DNA from: Thalassomonas sp. RHCl1
GTDB lineage: Bacteria > Pseudomonadota > Gammaproteobacteria > Enterobacterales > Alteromonadaceae
Direction: 5' to 3'
Length of the DNA: 64,000 nt
Assembly (NCBI RefSeq): GCF_947387555.1
Contig: NZ_CANDNZ010000007.1
Coordinates: forward strand, 62,001-126,000
Made by a program: the position numbers and the translations under genes. The notes below the pieces were generated by a model. The model saw only the letters and a program-made list of their open reading frames with translations. It made no database searches and had not been told where the DNA came from. This document shows, piece after piece, positions 8,510 through 16,403 of the stretch (the first letter of the stretch is position 1; every line of letters starts with the position of its first letter).

Positions 8510-9018
8510 TGGCTATTTCTCCTAAAATCTTAAAAAAATTCAAATTGTTCGTTGACGGTAAAGGTTACCTGGGCATTGCCGATGAAATCACGTTACCTAA
8601 AGTGACGGTAAAAACCCGTGAAGTAACTTCCGGTTTTCAGGCACCAATCGAACTTGATGTCGGCCAGCTGGAAAAACTTGAAGGCTCCATTTCCTTACTG
8701 GAATATAACACCGATGTGATGAAGCTGATGGGCGGCTGGGGTGGTAAAACCACTACCATGACAGCCCGTGGTGCTATCCAGGCGCAAGGTAAAGATCCTG
8801 AGCCGGTTGTTGTTACCCTGGAAGGTTTCTTCAAAGAAATGGACATGGGTAACTGGAAAGACGGCGAAGAAGCCAAGCTTTCAATGCAATATGCCGTACA
8901 AAAATACAAGTTAGAGATCAACGGCGAATCTATCTACGAGATTGATCTTTATAACGATACTCGTGTAATCAACGGTGTCGACCAAATGACTAAACTACGT
9001 GCCGCTCTAGGAGAGTAA
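8509..9018 (+). CDS. FII: Major tail tube protein (FII family)
   Basis: 169 residues, the usual FII length, translationally coupled to the sheath gene by a one-base overlap. Family features include LFVDGKGYLGIADEITLPKV near the start, then GFQAPIELDVGQLEKLEGSI, GGWGGKTTTMTARGAIQAQG and the C-terminal GVDQMTKLRAALG. It polymerises as stacked hexameric rings to make the rigid inner tube, its length set by the tape measure encoded downstream. Confidence 0.95.
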   Translation: MAISPKILKKFKLFVDGKGYLGIADEITLPKVTVKTREVTSGFQAPIELDVGQLEKLEGSISLLEYNTDVMKLMGGWGGKTTTMTARGAIQAQGKDPEPVVVTLEGFFKEMDMGNWKDGEEAKLSMQYAVQKYKLEINGESIYEIDLYNDTRVINGVDQMTKLRAALGE

Positions 9019-9024
9019 TAGACA

Positions 9025-9282
9025 ATGAAAGAACATATCAAGTTAGCCTTCCCCATTAAAATAGATGGCCATGAATATACGAATCTTTCTATGCGTCGAC
9101 CTAAGGTACGTGACCGTCTGATGATTGACCGTAATGACCTGCATGAATCGGAAAGTGAAATTCACTACTTCTCGCATTTATGTGAAGTCTCTCCCGATGT
9201 TATTGAAGAGTTAGACTGGAGTGATTTCGTGCAGTTAAGGGAAAAATTGCAACTTTTTCTCGCATCCCGCCCCAGCGCTTAA
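9025..9282 (+). CDS. E: Tail assembly chaperone E
   Basis: 85 residues, starting 6 bp after the tube gene. Content (IKLAFPIKIDGHEYTNLSMR, then RDRLMIDR and EVSPDVIEELDWSDF) matches the short tail assembly chaperones found between tube and tape-measure genes in P2-like phages. These bind the tape measure during tail assembly and are not part of the finished tail. The gene after it lies in the -1 frame and that frame is open back through the last ~58 bases of this gene, the layout used for the P2 E+E' frameshift product. Confidence 0.8.
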   Translation: MKEHIKLAFPIKIDGHEYTNLSMRRPKVRDRLMIDRNDLHESESEIHYFSHLCEVSPDVIEELDWSDFVQLREKLQLFLASRPSA

Positions 9283-9287
9283 AAGCT

Positions 9288-9410
9288 ATGGTTATTGCCT
9301 TAGCTAAGTATACCGGGTGGGGCATGCAGGAACTGACGGCCCTAACAGAGCAGGACTTAACCGATTGGTTTGAGGCTGCTCTGAGTTATAAGCAGGAAAC
9401 GGAGTCCTGA
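9288..9410 (+). CDS. E': GpE-family small tail protein (E' part)
   Basis: A 40-residue ORF: MVIALAKYTGWGMQELTALT followed by an EQDLTDWFEAAL segment. The conserved W-x-x-x-E-L and later Trp match the P2 GpE-type domain. It lies in the -1 frame relative to the preceding gene, and that frame stays open from 9225, so the functional product may be a frameshift fusion rather than a separately started protein. A run of T residues (9254-9258) in the overlap is one possible slip point, though no canonical slippery heptamer is present. No good ribosome site precedes the ATG at 9288, which favours the fusion. Confidence 0.7.
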   Translation: MVIALAKYTGWGMQELTALTEQDLTDWFEAALSYKQETES

Positions 9411-9470
9411 GCGCTTTAACAAGCGCGGGAGGCACTTAGCTTTCCTCATCTTTAAGCAGGGATGCACAAC

Positions 9471-9505
9471 AGCAAAGGGTGACACGGATAGGGTCCCCCT
9501 TTGCT
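9471..9505 (+). repeat. Hairpin 1 of tape-measure leader
   Basis: AGCAAAGGG (9471-9479) and CCCTTTGCT (9497-9505) form a perfect 9-bp stem with a 17-base loop. No T-run follows directly. Confidence 0.7.
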
Positions 9506-9530
9506 GCAGATAAAAAATCATGGATGCTCA

Positions 9531-9590
9531 AGAGCGGCTTTACATATGGAGATGTTTATCCTGCGGGATAAGGGCTGCTCTTTTTATTTT
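9531..9590 (+). terminator. Terminator-like branched structure inside the tail operon
   Basis: AGAGCGGC (9531-9538) pairs with GCTGCTCT (9574-9581) with one G-T wobble, followed by TTTTATTTT. The 35-base loop contains its own perfect 6-bp hairpin, TTATCC (9556-9561) with GGATAA (9566-9571). As a rho-independent terminator or attenuator it would reduce expression of the tape measure and everything after it relative to sheath and tube. Confidence 0.6.
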
Positions 9591-9642
9591 CCCAGGTTAA
9601 CGCTGCAATTAATCACCTAACTATCACCTCGTAATAATCCCT

Positions 9643-9684
9643 TTGCTAATAGCAAGTCCGTTGATGCGTGCTTGTTATTAGCAA
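9643..9684 (+). repeat. Hairpin 3 of tape-measure leader
   Basis: TTGCTAATAGCAAG (9643-9656) and CTTGTTATTAGCAA (9671-9684) form a 14-bp stem with one G-T wobble and a 14-base loop. It ends about 70 bases before the tape-measure ATG. No T-run follows, so it is more likely a processing, stability or translation-control element than a terminator. Confidence 0.65.
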
Positions 9685-9752
9685 GCGGATATTTATTCAA
9701 GCCGGGAAGCCTCTCGTTTCCTTATTTTTCTTTGCATTCTTTGGATTACGTT

Positions 9753-12473
9753 ATGCCACTCAAGAAAAACAAAGGTGAAAAGAACCTTGCGACTTCGCAA
9801 AAATCTTCAAAACAAGCGCAATCAAAACAAAGGCAGCTTGCGCAAAAGCAATCAAAACAAAACCAATCAAGACAAAAAAAAGCGGCACAACAGCAGGTTT
9901 CGGTTAATAAGCAGGTAAAAACACAATTAGCGGCTGAGCAAGCTCAAGCAGCTGCTGCCGGAGAAGAAATGCCGGATCTCGGCGAGAGCCTGGGCTCAAT
10001 TGTTAAGCAATTGACGCAACTGGGTTTTAAAACAAAATCGCCGGAATTGGTTAAGGCGATGGACGGCCTGGCGAAATTAGACTTCCACAACCTGATGGCG
10101 GAAGATCTGACGAAAATTACCGGTGCTGCGCCGCAATTTCTCCGGGCTTTTAAGCTTGATGACGCCGCCGATGTGGTGGAAAAAGCCCAGTCCGGTATTG
10201 CCAAGCTTGATATTAACGGTGTACTCGATGGCGATTTAAGCTCATTGAGTGTCGCTGCGCCTGAGCTGTTGCGCTCATTCGATCTTAACGATGCCGCGAA
10301 AACCTTTGAACAGGGCAAGGCGGTTATTGACAAGCTCAATGTCAAAGGCGTACTCGAAGGGGATCTCACTTCTCTGCTTGATGCCGGTCCCGAGCTGCTA
10401 AAAGGTTTGGGTTATGACAGTGCGGCGCAGGCCTTAGTCAAAGGCACTGCCGGTTTTAAAAAGCTTGATCCCAAAGCTATTGTCGAAGGCGATCTTAACT
10501 CCTTACTTGATGCCGGTCCCGAACTGCTACAGAGCTTAGGTTACGATGACGCGGCAGCCGCCCTGGTTAAGGGCACCGCGGGCTTTAAAAAGCTCGATCC
10601 TAAAGCAATCCTAAATGGCGACATCAACTCCTTGTTTGATGCCGGTCCCGAGTTATTGCAGGGGCTTGGTTTTGACGGTGCAGCCGAAGTACTGGCCGGT
10701 CATGCGGCGGGACTGAAAAAACTCGATCCCAAAGCGATCTTAAATGGCGATCTCAACTCCCTGGTGGATGCCGGGCCCGAGCTGTTAAAAGGCTTAGGTT
10801 ATGACGGCGCGGCCGAAGCCCTGGCTCACGGCACCGCCGGTTTTAAAAAGCTCGATCCTCAGGCGATATTATCCGGTGATATCAGCTCACTGTTTGATGC
10901 CGGCCCCGAGCTGTTAAAAGGCTTAGGTTACGAGGGGGCGGCCGATATCCTAGCCAACAGTGCCGAGGGCTTTAAAAAGCTTGATCCTAAGGCGATGTTA
11001 GACGGTGATCTCAGTTCATTGTTTGATGCCGGTCCGGAAATTTTGCAGGGACTGGGCTACGGTGATGCTGCCGATGCCTTGGCCAAAGGCACAGCAGGTT
11101 TTAAAAAGCTTGATCCCAAGGCCATTCTTGATGGCGATCTCAGCTCATTACTCGATGCCGGCCCTGAATTATTACAGAGCTTAGGTTTAGACGAAGCCGC
11201 AGATGTGATGGCGAAAGGCCAGGCGGCTTTTGACAAGCTTGATGTCAACAGCATCATGAGCGGCGATATCAGCTCGATTGCCAGCGCCGGCTCAGATTTA
11301 TTCCGCTCCCTCGATATGGGCGGCGTGGCCGATATTTTTGATCAAAGTATTGCTGGCCTGGAACAGGTTAATTTTAAAGAGGTGATGTCGGGGGATCTTT
11401 CTTCCGTACTTGATGCCGCCCCTGATTTATTAAAAGGCTTTGGCTTTGACGGTGCTGCCGACATTTTTGAGTCTATGGACGGTCTGTACGATAACCTGTT
11501 TGGTGAGGCGCAGGATGAAGCCATGGCTGAGGTAGAAGCCGAAAAAGAGAAGAAAAAACAGCGTAAAAACCAAGGCAAGGGTAAAGGCAATAAGAATAAA
11601 AAGGGCAAAGCAAAGCATAAGGGCAAAAAAGGTTTTAAACCGTCTCAGCTAACGGATGTTGATGATGAAGGCGACGGGGCGAAGAAAAAAGCTAAGGCCA
11701 AAGCGAAACCTAAACCCAGCCCTAAACAGGGTAAGTTAGGCTCATTTGGCAAGGTGCTGGGCGGTAAAGGCAAGGGGGGACTGTTTAAATCCCTGCTTAA
11801 AGGCCCGGCGTCCAAACTCTTAGGAAGGGTTGCGGCTCCGGTAACCGCACTGATGGGAGCGGCTAATATTGCCACCACTTTATCCGACGACAGCCTCAGC
11901 ACCGATGAAAAAACCAAGCAGGTAGGGGCAGCTGCAGGTGGGATGGGCGGAGCCCTGGCAGGAGCCGCCGCAGGCGCGGCCATGGGCTCCGTCATCCCGG
12001 TGTTCGGTACCGCTATCGGTGGTTTGATCGGCGGCGCTCTGGGAGCATTTGGCGGTGAAAGCTTAGGTGGCTCTGTCGGTGGCCTGGTATCGGGCTTTTT
12101 TGGTGGTGACGACGCTGAAAAAGTATCGGCACAAAACCCTCAGAGCCAGCAAGGTGTAGCAGCAGGAAATGTTTTAAATAATCAAGTTTCCGATGCGGCA
12201 ATATCTGCTGGCACCACAGCTCCTCAGGGATTGTCATCGGCCAAGGTGAGTGCATTAAACCAGCAAGAGGCGAATATTGCCTCGGTTAACTCTGGCGCAG
12301 GTGCGGCTCAGCCAGGCAATGCTTCGGTGACGGTCAATGCCGAAATCACGGTGAACGCCAGTGACGGTATGGATGAGCACAAACTCGCCATGCAAATTAG
12401 ACAACAACTTGAAGAAAAAGAACGTGAAGCCCTGCGTGGCGTGCGTTTACGTTATATGGATGAGGTGGCCTGA
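9753..12473 (+). CDS. T: Tape measure protein with eleven 43-residue repeats
   Basis: 906 residues from the ATG at 9753 (MPLKKNKGEKNLATSQKSSK). Residues ~1-50 are extremely rich in Lys and Gln. Residues 105-577 are eleven tandem repeats of exactly 43 residues, with consensus pieces GFKKLDPKAIL, GDLSSL, DAGPELLQGLGYD and AADALAKGTA. A Lys/Gly-rich linker (~590-690) follows, then a hydrophobic Gly/Ala-rich segment (GGALAGAAAGAAMGSVIPVF, AIGGLIGGALGAFGG), typical of tape-measure ends that may insert in the target membrane. The C-terminus is charged and helical. Tape measures set tube length and are ejected ahead of the payload; the position after E/E' and before U fits. The strict internal periodicity is unusual for this family. 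Confidence 0.85.
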   Translation: MPLKKNKGEKNLATSQKSSKQAQSKQRQLAQKQSKQNQSRQKKAAQQQVSVNKQVKTQLAAEQAQAAAAGEEMPDLGESLGSIVKQLTQLGFKTKSPELVKAMDGLAKLDFHNLMAEDLTKITGAAPQFLRAFKLDDAADVVEKAQSGIAKLDINGVLDGDLSSLSVAAPELLRSFDLNDAAKTFEQGKAVIDKLNVKGVLEGDLTSLLDAGPELLKGLGYDSAAQALVKGTAGFKKLDPKAIVEGDLNSLLDAGPELLQSLGYDDAAAALVKGTAGFKKLDPKAILNGDINSLFDAGPELLQGLGFDGAAEVLAGHAAGLKKLDPKAILNGDLNSLVDAGPELLKGLGYDGAAEALAHGTAGFKKLDPQAILSGDISSLFDAGPELLKGLGYEGAADILANSAEGFKKLDPKAMLDGDLSSLFDAGPEILQGLGYGDAADALAKGTAGFKKLDPKAILDGDLSSLLDAGPELLQSLGLDEAADVMAKGQAAFDKLDVNSIMSGDISSIASAGSDLFRSLDMGGVADIFDQSIAGLEQVNFKEVMSGDLSSVLDAAPDLLKGFGFDGAADIFESMDGLYDNLFGEAQDEAMAEVEAEKEKKKQRKNQGKGKGNKNKKGKAKHKGKKGFKPSQLTDVDDEGDGAKKKAKAKAKPKPSPKQGKLGSFGKVLGGKGKGGLFKSLLKGPASKLLGRVAAPVTALMGAANIATTLSDDSLSTDEKTKQVGAAAGGMGGALAGAAAGAAMGSVIPVFGTAIGGLIGGALGAFGGESLGGSVGGLVSGFFGGDDAEKVSAQNPQSQQGVAAGNVLNNQVSDAAISAGTTAPQGLSSAKVSALNQQEANIASVNSGAGAAQPGNASVTVNAEITVNASDGMDEHKLAMQIRQQLEEKEREALRGVRLRYMDEVA
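10065..11483 (+). repeat. Eleven in-frame tandem 129-bp repeats within the tape measure gene
   Basis: Beginning at GGC 10065 and ending at GGT 11483, the gene comprises eleven consecutive units of 129 bp (43 codons) without any insertion or deletion. Units 4-9 are the most alike at protein level (GFKKLDP, DAGPELL, LGY shared); units 1, 2, 10 and 11 are diverged. The DNA differs between units mainly at third codon positions, so these are old, selected repeats rather than a recent expansion. Confidence 0.93.
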
Positions 12474-12475
12474 TC

Positions 12476-12919
12476 ATGGCGGCAAGCAATAAAAACTACA
12501 TGATGAAGTTGGGGGAATTTGAGTTTGCGGTGAAAGCCGCAAGCTTTCATAAGCTCAGTTATGCTTCCAGCTATCGCTGGGAGCCCAATGAGGCGCCAAC
12601 AAAGACGAATAGTCCGTTAATGCAATATATCGGACCGGGGGAGCGTACCCTGGATATTGAAGGGATTATTTATCCGCAAATGGCGCCCAATGGCTTAAAG
12701 CAGGTTGATGATATGCGTAAGCAGGCCAGTAAAGGTGAGCCGCTTCAACTTTGTTATGTCGAAGCCGCCTCCGGAGGCATTGGCGGAGTCGGCCGAATAT
12801 TAGGTAAATGGTGTATCAGCTCTATCAATGAGGAACGTACCTTGTTTTTAGCCGACGGTAACCCGAGAGAAATTACCTTTACCATGTCATTAAAAGCATA
12901 CAAATTCAAAGTCGAGTAG
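12476..12919 (+). CDS. U: Tail protein U (P2 gpU family)
   Basis: 147 residues, starting 2 bp after the tape-measure stop. Matches the P2 GpU family in length and content: MKLGEFEFAVKAASFHKLSY at the start, GERTLDIEGIIYPQ in the middle and a C-terminal LGKWCISSINEE segment. gpU is a structural/assembly protein needed for contractile tail formation; in R-pyocins the homologue lies in the same T-U-X-D order as here. Confidence 0.9.
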   Translation: MAASNKNYMMKLGEFEFAVKAASFHKLSYASSYRWEPNEAPTKTNSPLMQYIGPGERTLDIEGIIYPQMAPNGLKQVDDMRKQASKGEPLQLCYVEAASGGIGGVGRILGKWCISSINEERTLFLADGNPREITFTMSLKAYKFKVE

Positions 12920-12931
12920 CAGGGGGGAATT

Positions 12932-13144
12932 ATGGCAAGTGTTAAATATCAAACCCGCCAGGGGGATTCGCTGGATTATATCTGCTGGAAACATTATGGC
13001 CGTCAGTCGGGGGCGGTAGAGCAAGTCTTAGCCGTTAACCCGGGTCTGGCGGAACTTGGCGTGATATATCCGGAAAATGTCACGATCGTGTTACCTGAAC
13101 TGGCGGTGGTTAAAACCGAAAACACCATCAATATCTGGGACTAA
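12932..13144 (+). CDS. X: Tail protein X (LysM-like)
   Basis: 70 residues. YQTRQGDSLDYICWKHYGRQ, then VLAVNPGLAELGVIYPENVTI and a C-terminal INIWD are diagnostic of P2 gpX, a small LysM-like protein. It is thought to join parts of the baseplate hub or to bind peptidoglycan. It lies between U and D as in P2 and R-pyocins, with 12- and 2-bp spacers. Confidence 0.92.
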   Translation: MASVKYQTRQGDSLDYICWKHYGRQSGAVEQVLAVNPGLAELGVIYPENVTIVLPELAVVKTENTINIWD

Positions 13145-13146
13145 GC

Positions 13147-14154
13147 ATGAAAAAATTTCCAATATTTAATATCGAAGCCAACAACAAGGACATCAGCAAT
13201 AAACTGATGGAGCGTGTGATCTCTGTCCGGGTAAACCAGAAAATGGGCCTGGTCAGCGACAGCTGCGAGCTGGTGGTGGACGACCATGTCGATCACCGTA
13301 TCCAGCTGCCCGGTGATGACGACAAAGTGCGTATTTCCCTGGGCTATGGCAAAGAAGAAGATGAAAAGGAGATCTTGCATGATTTTGGTGAGTATAATGT
13401 TGGCGAGTTTGCTCTTAATGGCCCACGAGACAAATTAACCTTATATGGCGATAAGCGTCTGTGGACAAAAAGTTTAAAGGCGCCGGTGAAATTCAGCTGG
13501 TTATCGACACCGGAAGAACCTTTATTGCTCAAAGATTTGTTTGCTAAGGTTGCCGGTAACCACGGCCTTGAGGCAAAAATATCGCCTGAGCTTGAGAGCA
13601 TAGTGTTGCCGCAAATAGAGCAAAGCGAAAGCGATATCCAGCTATTGACCCGGCTGGCAAGTTATTATGATGCGGTTTGCAAGGTACAGGAAAATGTGAT
13701 CTTTTTCATGCCGCGTGGCACAGGTAAAACCCTCAGTGGCAAGGGCATAGCCGAAGTGGCGCTGGATATTGAAGATTTACTCAGCTGGCGCACCCTGCAA
13801 AGCCAATACCCTGCTTATCAATCGTGCCGGGCCTGGTATCACGACTTTATCAGTGCCACCCGCACTATGGTGGAAGTGGGCTCCGGCTCTCCCTGCTTTG
13901 ATTTAAGTTATACCTATGCCGATGAAACCACGGCCAAATGGGCGGCGCAAACCCGGTTAAACCATGCCAGCCGGGTGGCGAAAACCATAGAAATTATGGT
14001 CATTGGTGAACCTGATATCAGGGCCGGCGGTACCGTGAGTATCAGTCAGGTCAGGGAAGGGGTTGACGGTGCCTGGTTTGTGGCGGAAGTTGAGCACCTG
14101 ATTGATAAAAAAGGGTTTGTCACTAAAGCGATTTGCCAGCAACTTAAGGGATGA
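13147..14154 (+). CDS. D: Baseplate hub protein D (late control gene D family)
   Basis: 335 residues, the usual gpD length. It begins FPIFNIEANNKDISNKLMER and has the family's hub features: DSCELVVDD, LSYTYADETTAKWAAQTRL and GGTVSISQ near the C-terminus. gpD is the hub ring equivalent to T4 gp27 and to the N-terminal part of VgrG, on which the gpV spike sits. It is the last gene of the tail locus. Downstream only a weak GCTAG hairpin (~14225-14240) is visible before a gene on the opposite strand. Confidence 0.93.
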   Translation: MKKFPIFNIEANNKDISNKLMERVISVRVNQKMGLVSDSCELVVDDHVDHRIQLPGDDDKVRISLGYGKEEDEKEILHDFGEYNVGEFALNGPRDKLTLYGDKRLWTKSLKAPVKFSWLSTPEEPLLLKDLFAKVAGNHGLEAKISPELESIVLPQIEQSESDIQLLTRLASYYDAVCKVQENVIFFMPRGTGKTLSGKGIAEVALDIEDLLSWRTLQSQYPAYQSCRAWYHDFISATRTMVEVGSGSPCFDLSYTYADETTAKWAAQTRLNHASRVAKTIEIMVIGEPDIRAGGTVSISQVREGVDGAWFVAEVEHLIDKKGFVTKAICQQLKG

Positions 14155-14267
14155 TGCTGCTGGCTTATTGTCGTTGGGCAAGTTTCTTTGCCTGGTTGCT
14201 AAAAAAGGTATGGCGTCCTTGCCGCTAGCAAAAGGCTAGTTTCAATAGCAACATTATCCGTTATCAA

Positions 14268-14720
14268 TTAACCTGTGATTAACTGTTTAAGCAGTTTATT
14301 TTCTACTACTCCTTTGGAAATACAGGTTAAGGTGATGTCCTGGTCTACTCTGCCGGGTTTGTATTCACCGTGGATGTTGGATTTCACGGTAACTTCTTTT
14401 TCCGTCACGATAATGTTCAGGGCCAGTTCGGTTTTGGTGCGGTTATCTTTGAGATAATCAAGCCCCATGGTTTGTCCGCAATCGGCTTCCTGTGGCGTGA
14501 GCTTTTTATTTTTTAATGAGGTGGAAATAATACCTGCTTCATCATCAAAGGTCTGGATCCGGTAGCCATCCATTAAAAGTGTTCTTTTAGCATTTTTAAG
14601 GATATCTTTTACCGATTGGCTATGGTTGGCTTTAACTACCGGCTCTACCGTATGTGGCGCTTCATAAGTGACAGAACATGCTGACAATAAAGTTGCGCTT
14701 AAGAAAATGTACTTCTTCAT
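14268..14720 (-). CDS. Predicted lipoprotein of unknown function
   Basis: 150 residues with a lipoprotein signal (MKKYIFLSATLLSAC; lipobox LSAC, Cys 15). The mature part has no recognised enzymatic motif: it contains SVKDILKNAKRTLLMDGYRI and two further Cys (ADCGQ and LTCIS) that could form a disulfide. It faces the tail operon and marks its right boundary; nothing suggests it belongs to the phage-like locus. It resembles a chromosomal envelope lipoprotein. Confidence 0.7.
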   Translation of the reverse strand: MKKYIFLSATLLSACSVTYEAPHTVEPVVKANHSQSVKDILKNAKRTLLMDGYRIQTFDDEAGIISTSLKNKKLTPQEADCGQTMGLDYLKDNRTKTELALNIIVTEKEVTVKSNIHGEYKPGRVDQDITLTCISKGVVENKLLKQLITG

Positions 14721-15206
14721 TCATTTTTCCTTATTTTTATTCTTGATAATAAAACGCTTATAACCTGCCTCTCTGGCCGATGGCGTCCTTAAATTATTTG
14801 TTGCTAAAAGTTAATACGGCGTTAATCTAACATGGCCGCCAATACGGATGACATTACACAACATTACAAAGGCTTATCTGAACAACTGTTCCTGATTTTT
14901 TACCTCTCCAAGCTGCCTGCCACTTTTCCCCCTGTTATTTTTCACTTTAATATTTCGCTTTCCGACTCCTGGCAATCAGGACAAATCTTTCATCGACTCT
15001 TTGTTTGCGTTAACGGGACATAAAGCCTCTCCTGTACCTTTCATGACCCCATAGCCATTGTTTTTTACCGTTAGGGGGTAAATTGTTTTTTATTTCTTTG
15101 AAAACAAATAAAAATTAAAAAATTATCCTTTCCTTTAAACCCTTTTCCGGCATACTGCATCTAATCTTTTAACACGACACATTTGGTTAATACGAGAGCA
15201 GGCTGA
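14721..15206. other. Intergenic region between divergent lipoprotein and sigma factor genes
   Basis: 486 bases with no convincing gene; a 63-codon reading at 14832 has no ribosome site or protein-like composition. The right half is very A/T-rich (~15090-15145). A small stem TTTACC/GGTAAA (15064-15082) is present. It must hold the promoters for both neighbours, but I could not identify them. Confidence 0.5.
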
Positions 15207-15764
15207 TTGGACAATTCAACAATAATTGATGCGCAGAAAGTTTTTCTTGCCGATCAGGAGCAGCAGTGGATTAAAGCTGCCCAGCAAGGAGATCAGCAGG
15301 CATTTCATCACTTATATCAGCAGCATCATCGCAGGGTTTACGCGTTGTGCTGGCGTATGCTGGCGGATAAAAACAGTGCCGAAGATGTTTGTCAGGAAGT
15401 TTTTGTGCAGTTATGGCAAAAAATTGCCAATTTTCGCGGTGAAAGTAAGTTCACCACCTGGCTGCACAGTGTGGCCACCAACATAGTACTGGCGCATTTG
15501 AGAAAGCAGAAGAACTGGCTGCAGCGGGTTTTCAGTATCGAAGACCAGCCGCAGGCGGAAGACAGTGCCGAGATGCCTGAACTGCACGAGCTGGATAAAC
15601 AAATTTTGAAATTACCCGAGCGCGCCCGGTTAGTGTTTGTTTTATTTGCCGTTGAAGGCTACCGGCATGAGGAAATTGCCAAAATGCTCAATATGGCGGT
15701 CGGTTCAAGTAAGGCGCAATATCACAGGGCAAGAAGTTTGCTAAAAGAGTGGGTGGAAGAATGA
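15207..15764 (+). CDS. ECF-family RNA polymerase sigma factor
   Basis: 185 residues, starting at a TTG (15207); no upstream in-frame ATG is available and the next Met lies inside region 2. Region 2 is at ~residues 27-95 (AFHHLYQQHHRRVYALCWRM, then the EDVCQEVFVQLW segment and FTTWLHSVATNIVLAHLRKQ). Region 4 is at ~125-180 (LPERARLVFVLFAVEGYRHE, EEIAKMLNMAVGSSKAQYHR). It directs polymerase to a small regulon, probably including its own operon. A 4-base ATGA overlap couples it to the next gene. The target promoter and signal are unknown. Confidence 0.93.
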   Translation: MDNSTIIDAQKVFLADQEQQWIKAAQQGDQQAFHHLYQQHHRRVYALCWRMLADKNSAEDVCQEVFVQLWQKIANFRGESKFTTWLHSVATNIVLAHLRKQKNWLQRVFSIEDQPQAEDSAEMPELHELDKQILKLPERARLVFVLFAVEGYRHEEIAKMLNMAVGSSKAQYHRARSLLKEWVEE

Positions 15765-16306
15765 GTAACGAGATGAACAAACCACTATCTGACCAGGCAT
15801 TACAGAGCCGGATAGATCAATTGCCTGAAGAAATGTCACCGGAGCGTGATTTGTGGCCGGGTATTGAGCGGGCGCTGGTGCAGCTGCCGCAACAAAAGCC
15901 GCAGCAGACAAATGAGCCGGTATTATCCGTTGGTATGAAAACCAATAACATGAAAATGCCACTGGCCTGGGCGGCGTCCGTAGTTGCCGCGGTATTATTG
16001 ACCTGGATGAATTTAGCCCCGCAGCAGGGCCAGCCAGGCCAGTTAAATTTAGTGGTGGCGATGCAGCAAGATTTTGAATTACAAAAAAATACCATGTTGG
16101 TGAGTTTTGGCCAGCCGAAAATAAGCGAGCTACCGCTTGATATGCAGAACCAGCTGAATCAGCTGGCGGCGGCAAGGTCATCAATAAATAAAGCCCTGGC
16201 AGAAGATCCCAACAATGCCGATTTGTTGAATTTATTGCGCTGGACCCAGCAGCAAGAGCTGGATTTAATCGAACAGTTATACAGCCCGCAGTGGCAATCG
16301 ATTTAG
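15761..16306 (+). CDS. Putative membrane anti-sigma factor
   Basis: 181 residues from the ATG overlapping the sigma-factor stop (15761). The N-terminal ~60 residues are soluble and charged, followed by a single membrane segment (~65-85, KMPLAWAASVVAAVLLTWMN) and a ~95-residue Gln/Leu-rich outer domain. Topology and coupling to an ECF gene fit an anti-sigma factor that holds its sigma at the membrane. No zinc-binding ZAS motif (HxxxCxxC) is present, so it is not of that class. Confidence 0.65.
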   Translation: MSNEMNKPLSDQALQSRIDQLPEEMSPERDLWPGIERALVQLPQQKPQQTNEPVLSVGMKTNNMKMPLAWAASVVAAVLLTWMNLAPQQGQPGQLNLVVAMQQDFELQKNTMLVSFGQPKISELPLDMQNQLNQLAAARSSINKALAEDPNNADLLNLLRWTQQQELDLIEQLYSPQWQSI

Positions 16307-16403
16307 TCTGGCTTTGACTATTGGTTTTGAGTGTTGTGTTAAGTAACGAATTTTAAGAAAGTAATTTTACCGGCGAAAGAGACTTGCCGGAAAGAGGTTG
16401 ATT

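Larger units (their letters stand above)
9411..9752 (+). other. Structured 342-base leader before the tape measure
   Basis: No protein gene was found here. The stretch contains three successive inverted repeats: 9471-9505, 9531-9581 (with T-rich tract and a nested hairpin) and 9643-9684. The tail operon must cross it to reach the tape measure. The TTG at 9672 would extend the tape measure by 27 residues but lies inside the last hairpin and gives an atypical N-terminus, so I treat this stretch as untranslated. Confidence 0.6.

Noticed and set aside
5800-9018. Interpretation as a type VI secretion cluster
   Set aside because: gpV and PAAR could suggest T6SS, but the sheath is a single FI-type protein and the neighbours are P2 FII, E, T, U, X and D; no TssB/C, ClpV or TssJLM was seen.
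9672-9752. Upstream TTG start for the tape measure
   Set aside because: The TTG lies within the 3' arm of a 14-bp hairpin and the added 27 residues are hydrophobic and unlike tape-measure starts; the ATG at 9753 opens the Lys/Gln-rich N-terminus.
14210-14790. ATGGCGTCCTT direct repeat at 14210 and 14780 as attachment sites
   Set aside because: Only 11 bp, and it flanks the lipoprotein gene rather than the tail locus; no integrase nearby. Probably chance.
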